From NCBI GenBank assembly GCA_038503075.1, contig JBCAML010000021.1, positions 930,001 through 994,000 of the forward strand: a DNA stretch of 64,000 bases. Reading direction: 5' to 3'. Below the pieces are notes generated by a model. The model made no database searches. It saw only the letters and a list, made by a program, of their open reading frames with translations, and had not been told where the DNA came from. The translations under genes were made by a program, and so were the position numbers. This DNA comes from Gyromitra esculenta. Lineage: Eukaryota > Ascomycota > Pezizomycetes > Pezizales > Discinaceae. Below are positions 10,088 through 21,195 of this stretch, in pieces. The first letter of the stretch is position 1, and the number at the start of each line of letters is the position of its first letter.

Positions 10088-11829
10088 TCATTGGTTGAGT
10101 CTGCTGATTCTAGCGCAAAAAACTGAGGTAGGAGAGGTGGTGGCGGCAGAGAAGAGGCAGGGGGACCACAATTGGTGGGTGGCGCAGTGAGGGCTCCTCT
10201 CATGGTTGGTTTTTTGGGGGCGAAGGGACAGTTGGCGTGGAGTAGTCAGAGGCAACGCAGAACATACACTTGCCAGTGGAGCGGCACCATTGTTTCTCCT
10301 TTTCAGAGAGTTTTCTGCGTCCATTCACCATGGTGTAGCGTTGGTCTTGCGGTGGGCGAGAGAGGTTGCCGGTTCGGCCGAAAGACAGATCCATGGGGGC
10401 GAGACCTCCTGGTACATATGTGGAGGCAGGGACGAAGGGAGTTGTGGCTTGGGTAGTGAATTGTCCCATGGTATCGCGGGTATTGCTTCTTTTTTCTGCT
10501 CTTCATGGTCGAATCCAATTATCTAGGCGGGTTTCATGGATAGTATGAGGTAATGGGTTAGGATAGAATTATTGGTTGCCAGGGATAACGTTTCGGCTAT
10601 AATGTCTTTGTTCTTCAGTTAGGCTTGGGTTATGAGTCAGATTATGGAAAAGCGGTGTATTTAAGGAAGGGTTTTCGGTTGCCTGTTGTCTCCTTTCTTT
10701 CTTTCCTTAAGCAACATTCTCGTTTCACTTCTACCTGTATTATTTTAATACTACCTCGATTCTACTTCAGAATCCTCGCTGTCGCTGGTTACCTCGCTGC
10801 ACTTATCTCGCCTTGAAATAGACCATACGTAGAACTTGTAGAAACTTTGCACTCCTCGAACGTGTCAAGTACTTCGCTTAAGTAGCACTGCTCACCTTCA
10901 GGGATACTAAAGGGCTTAACGAGGGACTAGGCCGTGAGAACAGGGAGGGTGATAATCATCTCATTAATAGTGGCAGGGAAGGCGTTGGCAAATACCATGG
11001 CTTCCTTGAGTTCCTTGGACATGCCATGTTCCAGAGCATCCATCCTCGAGTTTTCGTCAAAGTTGAGTTGCCCCATTATTCTCTGAAAGTCTGCTAAATA
11101 GGCGGAGAAGTCTCGTTTGCCCTGATGGAGTTGATGTAACTCTCGTTGGGTGGTGCTGGTGGAGTCAGGGTCACCAAAAGTGGTTTCTAGTTTGGCAATG
11201 AGTTGCTCTGCACTAGTCCATGTGGTGAGGCCTGAGAGGAGGACAGTGTGGTGGACTTGCTCCAGAGCTGCTCCTTCAAGACGGTTGATTGTACAGAGGA
11301 TGATTGTGGTCTCGTTAGCAAACCGATCTCGATTAACGCTGAGTTTGGACCGTAGTTGAAGTACGAAATCGGGGAGTTTATTTTTAGATCCATCGAATTT
11401 CTCGGGATCTGGCATCCGTTCTGAGCGATGAGTTATAGTTGATGGGGCTGGAGGCGGTGAGGGGGCAAGGTTGGGTAGAGCTCGGGGTAGTTGGGTGGCG
11501 GCGTGGGCTTCGTTTTGCTCCTGGCGAAGTCTGCTGATCAGGGTCAAGGCCTCGTTGGCTCGTTGGTCTTGTACTGTGGCGTGGGGAAGGGCGTTCTCTG
11601 CCTGTATTTGCGCGGTGCTGAGTTTGACTTCAGCATCTTTCTCGCTTTCTTGGAGGGCATCTATTTGATCCTCCAGAGATTGGTATAGTTCTCTGAGCTG
11701 ATTGTATAGCTCAGCGGCATCGTTCCTATAGGCTTGTGCGAAGGCTTCTCGAGTGGGAAACCTTTGGACAGCGATGGCATCTCCTTCTGAGGAGGAGGGT
11801 TCAGCGATGGCGGGGGTGAAGGAGCTCAT
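10088..11829 (-). pseudogene. Gypsy-2 gag, split by a solo LTR
   Basis: The N-terminal part (11829-10940) begins MSSFTPAIAEPSSSEG and follows Gypsy-1 gag to the INEMIITL stretch; a solo LTR sits at 10532-10939, and the C-terminal part resumes as RLDNWI in 10531-10088. The zinc knuckle is damaged by an indel (CMFC...DYS then out of frame) and there are stops, so it is dead. The longer start here hints that Gypsy-1 gag may have lost its original first residues. Confidence 0.85.
10532..10939 (+). repeat. Solo LTR in Gypsy-2 gag
   Basis: TTTCATGG...CCGTGAGA, 408 bp, opposite to Gypsy-2. Flanks GCGGG and ACAGG line up as a decayed 5-bp duplication with two transitions. TATA-like GGTGTATTTAAGG near 10650 and AAGCAACATTCTCG near 10708 are recognisable. 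Confidence 0.85.
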
Positions 11830-12028
11830 GATCTTGGCTAATCATATGGGAGAGAATTTGTGCGTATGCAGTGTTGATCGAGCTACTCAGGGGTGGTTTC
11901 AGTGATGTTTTGAAGTCTTCGTGGTGTTAGACAGGGAAAAATCTGTAGGATGGTTTGGCAGATCCAACCTACAGTTTCCATAAAGGGGTGCGTCAAGGTA
12001 GAAGGTGTAGATGGTGGAAACAACGTAA

Positions 12029-12846
12029 TCTCACGGTTCAGTCCCTCGTTAAGCCCCTCAGTATCCCTGAAAGTGAGCAATGCTACTTAAGCAAGGTATT
12101 ATCTCACAGTCGGCACCTCTGTTAACCCCTACAGTATCCCTGAAGGTGAGCAGTGCCACTTAAGCGAGGTGTCAACACGTTTGAATAGAGCGATGTTTCT
12201 ACAAGTTCTACATGGGGTCTATCTCAAGGCGTGATAAGTGCAGCGAAAGTAAACAGCAGCAGGGAAGGTTCTGAGATAGAACCCAGATAGTATTTTGAAG
12301 GAATACAGCAGAAGTGAAACAAGAATGTTGCTTGAGGAAAGAAAGGAAAAGTACAACAAGCGACAAAAACTCATCCCTTAAATACCCCGCTTTTCCCATA
12401 CTCCGAAGCATACCCAAACATAGCCGAACAACAAAGACATTATATAGAGAGAATAACCCATGACAACCCATAATCCATCCCTGTCTATTACCCAATTCAA
12501 TCCATGAAATATTAACACGTTAAAGGAGTGCATGATTTCTACAAGTTCTATGAAGGGTCTATCTTAAGGCAAGATAAGTGCAGTGAAGGTGGACAGAGAC
12601 AGCGAGGGTTCTGAGGTAGAACCGTGATAGTATTCAAAATAATACAGAAGGTAAACAAGAACGTTACTTAAGGAAAGAAAGAGAACAGCGACAAAGACCA
12701 AGATCCATCCCTTATATACTTCACTTCCCTTTCCTTAACCCCTAGCCGAACATAGCTGAACAACAAAGAGATTATAAATAAAACCCATAATCCGTGGCAA
12801 CCTCTCTAACCGAACCGTAACTCATTACCTGACTTCATCCGTGAAA
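12029..12846 (-). repeat. 5' LTR of Gypsy-2, interrupted
   Basis: Starts (plus-strand reading) TCTCACGG at 12029 and ends CCGTGAAA at 12846. It is interrupted after 12101 by another LTR and resumes at 12515. The TTACGTTGTTTCC primer-site candidate lies just inside at 12016-12028. Confidence 0.88.
12102..12509 (-). repeat. Solo LTR nested in the Gypsy-2 LTR
   Basis: 408 bp, TCTCACAG...CCATGAAA (plus-strand reading), flanked by a perfect 5-bp duplication TATTA at 12097-12101 and 12510-12514. Confidence 0.93.
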
Positions 12847-15054
12847 CTTGGTTACCATATCCTTTTGCATTGAATCTGCATTGTACTCTGGAGTCATATT
12901 TGGCTCTTTCTCATTGAACAGCTGCTGTAGCTCCTGTTCCACAAAAGGTAAGAAGAGGTTCACACTATTTGACGCCTTCGGCACAGCATCAGCAAAATAT
13001 ATTGGTCCCAGGGACATTCATCAATGTCTCCGGGACCCCAATTGTCTCATGGGAAGACCTGACTTCTCGGGAGTGCCTGGGTCAATGAAGCATGGTCCCA
13101 GGAAGGTCCCAGGACTAAAGAATTAAGTTCCAAGAGGGTCTTGGTGGGCCATGAACCCTAACCCTACCAACTTATCGTTACCCGGCCTATTTTGTTTGTA
13201 ATGAAAACACGTCTTCTTCAACACTTTTCAAACAGCAACATCGACGCCCAACAGCAGCAAGCGCAACAGTTCCCCTTAAGAAGAGCAGCTTCCACAACTC
13301 CACCAGCAGCAGCTTCCTCCGCCCCCCACCAGCAGCAGGAGCTTTCTGCGCCCCTGCCAGCAGCAGCTTCCTCCAACTCCGCTAGCAGCAGCAGCTTCCT
13401 TCGCCTCTGCCAGCAGCAGGAGATTCCTCCCCCTCCGCCAGCAGCAGGAGCCTCATGCGCCTACGCCTCCACCAGCAGCAGGAGCTTCCTTCGCCTCCGC
13501 CAGCAGCAGCAGCTTCCTCGGCCCCCGCCTGCAGCAGGAGCTTCCTACGCCTCCGCCAACAGCAGCAGCTTCCGCTAGCAGCAGGAGCTTTCGCCGCCGC
13601 CAGGAGTGGCATATTTTAGTGTGTATATAGAGAGCTTTTTGTACATAGATTAATAAAGATAATTCGCCAATTGCAGCATTCATGATACAATATGAGCAAG
13701 ATGTAGAGGCTTTCGGGGTAGGTTGGGTAACTATGACTAGTCGCTTAGCAGTACCAGAGCTCTCCCTGTGACTAAAAGCATGTGCTCCCAGGAGTCCCAT
13801 GGGACATATAAGGGGGTCCCAGGGGTATCAAAGAATCCCACAGGACCGGGTGGTGTCCATACAGTCCCGTGTGTCCCAGGACCGTACAGGGATTCCCTGG
13901 GATCATTTTTAACTTTTCCTGATGCATATTATAAGTTGAAGAGTTGCTTGTCTTTTTGCCCAACTTGCACGCAATGCTTTTTCCCACACGGTTTTGTTGC
14001 CTTTAAACTCATAAGTTCTTCCAGTAATAAATTCAAACGGAAACGTGGTTTGGTCCATATTGAACATGTTGCCTAAGGGGTATCGACCAATGTCGCATGC
14101 AGCTTCCCCAGGTCTAAGTTGTGAATTCCGTTGATTGAATCTCCAAAACATGAGTATTTTAGGCCAATGATCTTCAGGAGTTTTTGATGCAGTATTGGTT
14201 TTGCAGCGCCAGGATATATGCCACCTTACTTTAAAACCAGTAAACCAACTTCCAGAAAACAAGCAGTCATAAACAACTCTATTATCTTCATCAAATCCAA
14301 CCTGTTCCGGGTACAGCTCCTCAAACAACCATCTCCCTTTGCGTTGAAACCAGTTATGATTTACTGCTCTCCCTCGCTTTCGTGCTTCTTTGAACTCGAG
14401 ATGAAGATGGGCCTCCATTTCAGGCCATTTGGGTTGGCCTATTCTTGAAACTTGTCGAGAACCTTTAACTGACTCGAGAATCTGGTCTTCCGCCCTCTCC
14501 CATTCCCGAAGCTGCTTTGGAGCAATACCGAGGAGAATAGCTGCATGGTTTTGTGAAATGCGTTCCCATTCAGGGCGTACTGCTATATCGAGAGAGTGGC
14601 TTGTGGTTTCCTTCTTCCTTTGCTTAATGACTACCCCTACTCTATACAGTACTAACGACTTTAGTTTGTATTCTCGAGGATATCTTTTTCGGCTTTTCTT
14701 CCTCACTCGCAGTCCTCCTTCACCCAGTCCCTCAAGATGTAGTGTCCACTCGGAAAATAACTGCACAATTTCGTCCGGATCCTCAGTAGCTGGATCGATC
14801 TCTCCCCATCGAGGTGCAAGTTCTTCCGGTCGCCTTTGAGTATCTTTAGGCATTCTCGTAGTTCCATCAAGCCTTGTTATGCGTCCTTGAGGGTTTGCGT
14901 CATCTTCTGATCCGCCAGCGTTGGCAGCAATGGTTCTGCTCCGGCCATCAAAAATAACGATATCTTTCGACAAATTTAAAGAGTTCAAGGTACGGGGAAT
15001 CGGGGGTTTGCGCTTTGCTGCAGGTCCTGGCTTTGTTCGGGCCATTTCATACAC
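12847..15054 (-). pseudogene. pogo-type (CENP-B/DDE) transposase, interrupted
   Basis: The first 375 or so residues (15054-13920) contain an N-terminal helix-turn-helix region (YKLKSLVLYRVGV...ISQNHAAILLGI...LREWE), a second CENP-B-like segment (EFKEARKRGRAVNHNWFQRKGRWLFEEL) and the first catalytic Asp in FNMDQTTFPFEF, then ATLQLI. A 0.9-kb foreign segment follows (about 13004-13908), and the gene resumes as IYFADAVPKASN...NMTPEYNADSMQKDMVTK at 13003-12847 before Gypsy-2 cuts it. This order fits the DDE_1 superfamily, where TLQL-FADG-P comes shortly after the first Asp. The remaining catalytic residues are off this segment. The gene is dead. Confidence 0.78.
13004..13908. repeat. Insertion in the pogo gene with a CAG-rich minisatellite
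   Basis: The ends carry an imperfect inverted repeat (TGGTCCCAGGGA left, TCCCTGGGATCA right) and several more TCCCAGG motifs. The middle (13240-13610) is a degenerate minisatellite of CAGCAGCAGGAGCTTCC-type units. It can be read as an ORF of Ala/Ser/Pro/Gln-rich repeats, but nothing suggests a real protein. No clear target duplication was found. Confidence 0.55.
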
Positions 15055-15328
15055 TCAACAGCGAAAAAATTCGTTGGTCTCGGCGAAAATTTGATCTCAG
15101 CATCGGCCAAACTTGAAATCTCATCAGTATTAGAAGCTAGATTCCGCTGGCAAGTCTCTCCTCACTCCGAGTCATCACCCGACTGGAAGCTGTTGCTGAT
15201 AATTGGTCATTCACAGAATTGCGGCTGAAGCGGCTGTGCACCTATCACCAGCCAACTACAGGTTGTATCTCGAACGCCATCCTTTTCTCTCTATCCTGCA
15301 ATAAGCCCATGGGTCTACTCGCCAAATA

Positions 15329-15583
15329 TGGTGCGGGAGGGCGTAGAGCGTGAGCTGGGCAAGCTGGTCCACACCTTTAGATGGTTTTGGCCAATCAGAA
15401 TCCTGAAAACGGCAAAAGAGGCTTTTGGCGGCCTACCAAGAGACGAAAATGTGTGATTAAAGCCACAAATTTGGTGACATTCTCTCAGAATGTGGTTTTT
15501 TGATTGTGGCTTTGCTAACAAATCTTTTTTTGAAGAGGGTGTGGACAGCTTGCCCAACTCACCCTTTACGCCCTCTCGCACCA
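15329..15583. mobile_element. MITE with 50-bp TIRs and TA duplication
   Basis: TGGTGCGGGAGGGCGTAGAG at the left end is repeated, inverted, at the right end, extending over about 48 bases through GGGCAAGCTG and TCCACACC. TA lies on both sides (15327-15328, 15584-15585). At 255 bp without coding capacity this is a Tc1/mariner/pogo-class MITE. Confidence 0.88.
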
Positions 15584-15775
15584 TAGTACGGTACCTGGTC
15601 GTTCAAAATGGGCTAGGCTATTTGCCTTGACGTGCGCATTATTTAAGGTGGCCTGGCTCCTGCCTGATCTTCCCCTCAGTCTATTCACTCTATTCATCCT
15701 TCACCACCACCACCACCACCACCACCGCCACCACCATTGCAGAGCAAGTGAAAAAACAAGCCACTGCAGTATCGA

Positions 15776-16092
15776 ATGATTTCTCTATTCCGTAAACGCA
15801 CTTCAGAAAAATATCCTAAAAAGAAACCCTCAGCTGTTGCCACGCCACACAGGCACGCTGATCATGATACTAGATGGGGAGGATGTAGCGCCTACTGTGG
15901 ATGGGAGGGGAAAGTTGCGCGTAGTCAAGAAGCAGGGTATTTTAGCTCGAATTTTCCTACATCAATTTTTTAGAGTGAGGTTGCATCGGAGTACTAACAT
16001 GGAATAGTGCATGCGGGGGTGGATGTGGTGGAGGATGTGGTGGAGGCTGCGGCGGTGGAAACATAGCTGCTGGAACGTCACAGTTTTCCTAA
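15776..16092 (+). CDS. Small basic protein with CGGG-repeat tail
   Basis: Two exons, 15776-15936 and 16008-16092, joined by a 71-nt intron (GTATTT...TACTAAC...ATAG, a textbook fungal branch site). The product is 81 residues: a basic N-terminus (MISLFRKRTSEKYPKKK), a His-rich middle (HRHADHD) and a tail ACGGGCGGGCGGGCGGGN. Similar short proteins with Cys-Gly3 tails are recalled from other filamentous fungi; their role is not known to me. The four evenly spaced Cys could bind metal, but that is a guess. The 5' leader holds a CACCACC repeat (15702-15736). Confidence 0.65.
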
Positions 16093-17073
16093 CTTGGTCG
16101 AGATCTATTCCTTGGGCAGAATATGGATGGCCTTCTGGGCTACAGTGTTACCAGGACTGCGAGAATTCGGTATTGTGAGAACTGGCACCCTTATTGGCTA
16201 GATCTGTTTGTGACGTTGGATTTGTGTGGGATTCTTGCGGTTCCGGATTCTCACGGTCCCGGGCAGCATGGTAGACAGAGTGCTATATTCCTTACATGTT
16301 TCCTACAATAGGGTGGACTTGGTACGGTATTCGTACATCATTCTCATCAATGCGGAAGTCAATCGGTCGTACCACGGAGTTCTCAAACCTAATAAAGTAG
16401 CCAATCTGACCTTTTCCTGCACTTTCTAACAATATGATACCAAAAACGCCCCGCTTCCCGGTACTGTAATTTCTTTCGAGGGTTATAGAACGCACCACTA
16501 CCCACCTCGCGGCTACCAGCCATGGCCTTGTTTGTTGTTAAAGCGCCTCTTGCCCTTGATGGTTTGCAGGTTTAGCTGCCTGAGCGGTACGCTTTGCTAC
16601 GTAACCAGACAAATCTTTTCCTTATGGCATTCAAAAGAATATGGACTTATCTATATTATATATATGGACGATTGTGTTGGGATTTGTTGAAGTGTATAAT
16701 CCCAATACCACATTAAATAAATCTTTACACTAAAACTTAGTATAAACTTGACCCTGGGGTGAGTTCTTTTTTGTGATGACCTAGTGGGGCAGATTTGGTT
16801 TGCCAATTTTCCAAATATGAGAGGTTCGAATATAGTTTTATGGGAGCACACTGGTTTTGAGTTGAATTGATATAGGGGTTGCTAGCCATGTTCACAGCCA
16901 GCAATTCTCCCAACGCATCCACCAGCATGATGAAGGTTCGCGAGGTCACGTGGATAACGCACCGGAGCACGTACCAACGAAAGACAACTTGCTAAAAATC
17001 ATAATCACATGATCTAACGGTGCCCACATAATACACGAATGCTAAATATGTTATGTTACTCCCTTTCCCTTAA
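16093..17073. other. Intergenic, no gene seen
   Basis: Short ORFs here show no recognisable motif or convincing splice pattern. It holds the 3' flanks of the CGGG gene and of MED31 (which converge) and an AT-rich stretch with TATATA near 16660. Confidence 0.5.
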
Positions 17074-17533
17074 CTAGTCACCATTCTGTTGAGCGCTTAA
17101 TTCGCCAATTTGGAGCTTTCTTGTTTCAGCCTCAGAATTCAGACTCATGACAACGTCGTTGAGCATTTCCTGGGCGATGGCGGGGCTCATAATGTCTGCA
17201 CGAAACTGTGCCTGCTGGAGAAGCGTGAGGGCGGCGAGGGAATATACTGGGTATCTAGAGCGGTGTAAGCTTCTTAACGGCGACAAGACTCTTGGGGAAG
17301 CAGTTTACGTGAGTAGTTTTGCATATTCGGGTTGACGAAAGTATTCGAGATAGGTTATGTAGTTTGTAAAGCGTTCATCACCCAAGACCTTGGAATGGGC
17401 AAGGAAGTTGAGATAGAAAGGATTCGCCAAACACTGGACAAACTAAAAGATGTTAGCATAATGAGTTAAGGCAAAGAGGAGAGGTATTGACCTCTAGTTC
17501 AACCTCAAAACGGGTAAAGGGTTGCTGCGACAT
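17074..17533 (-). CDS. MED31: Mediator subunit 31 (Soh1)
   Basis: Three exons: 17533-17492, 17442-17309 and 17254-17074, with introns of 49 and 54 nt; phases add up to 118 residues. The protein reads MSQQPFTRFEVELE, then FVQCLANPFYLNFLAHSKVL, DERFTNYITYLEYFRQPEYA and LLTYPVYSLAALTLLQQAQF, which is the whole Med31 helical fold signature. Med31 belongs to the Mediator middle module, linking transcription factors to RNA polymerase II. The 5' splice site of intron 1 is an unusual GTCAAT; intron 2 is GTAAAC...CTAG. No single ORF longer than 71 codons covers the gene, so it is easily missed. It is divergently placed to the NT-C2 gene at 18246. Confidence 0.92.
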
Positions 17534-18245
17534 TCGGAGTGTGGTGTATAGGGTACGAATGTCAGGCAGTAACAGGGAGTCTTTCAAATTCTGAGCGTTA
17601 GATATCTAAGATCCATTCAACCGCAAGGGATTGAATTATACCATCAAAAGTTACGTTTGTACGCTATTGTATTTAGGTCACACAGGGAGATGCTAACATG
17701 CATTGTTTTGCTATGAACGTCAACGTGCTTGACTAGAGGCGGGGATCATACATGATTGATCCGGATCAGGGCAACATGGTAACCACCAGCCATCTGTCAT
17801 CTCTTCAGCAACCTATAGAGGCAACTTTCGTCAAAGCTTGGGGACCACACTCTCTTCATACCCAGCCCAACACAATATTCAGGAACACGTCCAACTAATT
17901 CGGTGGAACTCCACTCAGCAGGCATCCCCTAGAACATCTCCTTCAGCTGTTTTGGAGAACCCTGGGCATATCTATTGCAACCTTACCTGTCAGCTTGTCC
18001 ACCATCCATCCATCCATTCCATCCATAATCCGGCCCCCTTCTCCCTCGAATTCGTTTCCCTTCCCATCCGACCCCGGCTCATTCCCTTGTTTTTGTTCCT
18101 ACTTGGGTGTCTGGCATCCACACTCTCGGTTTTCGGTTTGTTTGCTTAAATGTCATGAACGCTGCTTCTCCGGCCAATCTTTTTTGCTCCCCCTCTTCCC
18201 GATTCTGACGATCATATTCCCCACCATCCCCAACGAGGTGCAGCA
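17534..18245. promoter_or_regulatory. Divergent promoter region MED31 / NT-C2 gene
   Basis: 712 bp between two start codons on opposite strands. The right part (about 17990-18240) is pyrimidine-rich, as in many fungal leaders. No TATA box stands out. Confidence 0.5.
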
Positions 18246-19797
18246 ATGCAGACCTTTGGTATGAAGTTCTCCTCCCCCTCTCCCGTTCCTATGCCCTCTG
18301 CTTCATCTGGCTCTTCTTCGCCCCCTCCATCCCCTACAACTTCTTCGCTTTCTCCCCACATGTCCCGTCCCCTCTCTAGTTACACCTTCTCTTCGACTTC
18401 ATCGTCTTCTTCATCTCTACGGCGGGGTGTGCTGACGAGGGATTTCTCGTTTGACGATATTATAGTGCCGAAGAACCGCCGGGTATGCATCACCTCTGTT
18501 TTGTTGCTGTAGGATTATCATGCCTCAATATTTGGTACTGACGTATGCTCTTTTTTGGGCTCATTGCAGCCAAGGTTTGATCTCTTTCTAGAAGTATGAA
18601 ACATTTCCGGCTTGTTTAATATGTTTATGTGGTGATTTAAACTAAGAGGAAATTTAGATTCACGATCTCAACAATGTACCTCTTGTCTCTGGACAAGCTT
18701 ACGTCAAATGGCATCTCCAGGGCTCTACTCGCGCCGACTCTCGTGGACGTACTGGCAAGGAAACCATAAAGGACCATAAAGTTTCCTGGCACTTTTCCCA
18801 CACATGTCAGAATATTCGCATGACTATTGGCCGGAATGGGATGCTGCAGGAACAGCTTATCATTTTTGAGATCAGCCAAGAATATGCTGGCGCTAGAGAA
18901 CGTATTGCGTTAGGGTCTGTGAACCTCAACCTTGCAGAATACACGCAGGTACATAAAGAGACGAGAAGGTACTTGATGCAGGATAGCAAAATTAACTCAA
19001 CATTAAAGGTATTTGCTGTTGTTTTCAGCGGATTGAGGTGACATCTTGCTGATGATAACCCTAATTTTAAGATCACAATTGCACTGTCGCAGGTTGGGGG
19101 CGATGATAGTTTTCTTGCGTTAGTTCCCTGATCTCTCAACTACTGTTTAACTTGAATATCTAACAATTTAGAGATACAGTCCACCGTTGAAAGGTGCCCA
19201 AGTTTTCGGTGGTATAGCAGGAATTATTGGAGAATCACGAGATCAAGAAGATTCTGGAAGTTAGCAGTTCCATTATCTTGTGCCGGAACCTGGCTGACCG
19301 TGATAGATCCGATCGTTACGTCTCAAAAGCGAGATAAAAGTGCGATCCACGATATGTACCGCTGCACACTGGCGGCATCGTGGCAACTTCAAGCTGGTGA
19401 ACTCAATCCGGAGGAGTGTATTGAAGATATCTTCGCTGGTGGCGACGGTTGGACTCCCCGCGCAGAACGCTTCCGTCGCGGGAAATCAAAATCAGTCAGG
19501 TACGAAGGGGGGCTCTCAAGAGGTGGAAGAATGGACGGTAGCGATAGCGATTCGCTTAGCGCGGTGAGCAGTGGGGGGGGGGTTTCAACAGTAGGAAATA
19601 CCAGTCTTGGCGCCAATGATGTACGGCGACGACGAGACGGTGATACCTCGAGTATCGTCAGCTTCGCAGCAGTCCCAAAATCAGAGAGAAACCCGAGTGG
19701 GAGGAATCTTAAAAACTCAAAGAGTGATCGTGAAGTTGACGAAATGCGAGCAAGGGAAGATTTGGTCAGTTGGAAAATGCCATCGGTGGCACGATGA
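18246..19797 (+). CDS. NT-C2 (EEIG1/EHBP1-type) domain protein
   Basis: Proposed exons: 18246-18482, 18570-18593, 18658-19008, 19072-19092, 19172-19259, 19307-19797, about 403 residues. A Ser/Pro-rich N-terminus (1-65) precedes the NT-C2 domain (about 70-225): PRFDLFLEIHDLNNVPLVSG, YVKWHL, VSWHFSHTCQNIRMTIGRNG, GSVNLNLAEYT, RRYLMQDSKINSTLK, then SPPLKGAQVFGGIAGI. The C-terminal half has the conserved DMYRCTLAASWQLQAGEL...CIEDIFAGGDGW block and a basic Ser-rich tail. The domain is expected at membranes or cytoskeleton, by analogy with EHBP1 and EEIG1. The fourth exon's 5' splice site (GTTGGG) is weak, and some residues there may differ. The rest is phase-consistent. Confidence 0.82.
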
Positions 19798-21195
19798 AAA
19801 GAGAACATCCTTGGGTAGGCAGAGGGAATTGCCCAAACCTAACCAGGTGCCTTGAGCTGAATGGGTATAGATGAAAGTGGTAGGGAGTGAGACAAGATCA
19901 AAGTGCGTTTGTTGCATCAAGCTACTTGTGGATTATGCTGAAAGGGGCTATTGTGCCATGTTTTTAGAGAAATATGCCTTACACTTTGCCATACGCAGTT
20001 GTTCCCTAGGTGTGATGGGGGGCCGGACATTTCACTGATCCTAACCTCTCTTAATTGTTATTTTTTTTTTGCTTATTTGCACATTTATTCACCTTCCTCC
20101 GCCGTTCGTTTATGGGTGTTTTAAATTTCTTTTGTTGGCATAATACACGGGGTTCAGGGTTCAAGATTTCGGGTTGCCGGGTTGGTTAGTTTTTTCGTTC
20201 CCATTTTTATCATTGCTTTGTTTGAGGTTATTGGATACAGAAAAAAGACTGCGAGGAATGAAATTCGAAAGAAAGCATGAGGAGAAGCAAGAAGCTTGCT
20301 AGGGCGAGAACAGAAGTTATTGATATCTTAAGGTTATTTTTTTCTTGTTGTATTATTGGTATAGTTTCCAGTTCATTTGCATACTTTTCGCAATGCTTAA
20401 GAAACGGTTGGGCTTCGGATAGAATACAGTACGAGAAAGCTGTGTGTTTTTGGTACGGCATTGATGCGGTATTCTGGAGAATGCTAGATTAAGTCGGCTG
20501 TGTTACAGAACTTTTCGTCCAACTTGGTAGCACTTCCAACTTAAAACCGTATTTCTCACCGATGCAGTAGTGAAAACACCCCTCTTTCCGCCACTGCATG
20601 TAATACCCATGTTATTCTAATTACTGACAATACCAAACCCAAAGCTGAACTTCAGGCTCATTAGTGATTTGGTCTGATTTTAGAGGAATTAAGTTTTCAA
20701 ATCCAAAACTAAAGCCTAGGAGTGGAAAGCTATACCTATCCTAAAAAATTTATTTGAATTTAGCTAACGAATACATGCAGCCGCGATGTCAAAAGCAAAC
20801 ATATATATAGCCTTGTAGAGTACATACATGTACAGTTTGGGGGTTTTGTTCACGCTATAACTTCGGTTGCATGTGGCATTCTTGTACCAGATTTAAAAAC
20901 AATGAAACAATGATTTAACAAAAAAATACATACATGTATAGTCTCGTTCGAAAAGTCTTGGCACCCCTTGTCTTTATTGAGCACGACTGCCGATGGGTTG
21001 AGGCTATAATTTTTGTAGAAGATAGTTACGTGAAGTACATGTAGTTAGATGTTATCCAGCATCTGCAGCTGAGGATCTCCATCATTTTCTACCCTTTTGA
21101 ATTACTGTTTTCCAGTTCGATCCGTAGCTATTTATTTACATGTAGTTTACTATCAACGATTAGTAGGGTGCCAGGATTTTGCGAACGTGACTGTA
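19798..21195. other. Intergenic, no gene seen
   Basis: 3' flank of the NT-C2 gene and AT-rich sequence with repeated ACATGTA words. A 75-bp dispersed repeat at 20846-20920 recurs inverted at 36221-36295. Confidence 0.5.
20846..20920 (+). repeat. Dispersed repeat, copy 1
   Basis: TTGTTCACGCTATAACTTCG... through CAATGAAACAATGATTTAAC matches 36221-36295 in reverse with only a handful of changes. Each is part of a larger unrecognised, decayed repeat. Confidence 0.7.

Larger units (their letters stand above)
9471..12846 (-). mobile_element. Gypsy-2, 5' half of an older gypsy element
   Basis: Minus strand: 5' LTR (12029-12846, with a nested LTR), leader, gag (11829 down to 10088, with a nested LTR), protease and the first part of pol down to 9471, where LINE-A is inserted. 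The rest would lie beyond LINE-A, left of the window. Its 5' LTR abuts a pogo transposase fragment, so it landed in that gene. Confidence 0.85.

Noticed and set aside
13140..13165. Telomere-like AACCCTAACCCTA
   Set aside because: Only about two units, inside a transposon-derived region; not an array.
13192..13578. 128-codon ORF rich in Ala, Gln and Pro
   Set aside because: Entirely the translation of a degenerate minisatellite; no flanking gene structure.
19601..19855. Other-frame ORFs within the last exon of the NT-C2 gene
   Set aside because: Shadows of the real frame, which carries the conserved ASWQLQAGEL and EDIFAGGDGW blocks.
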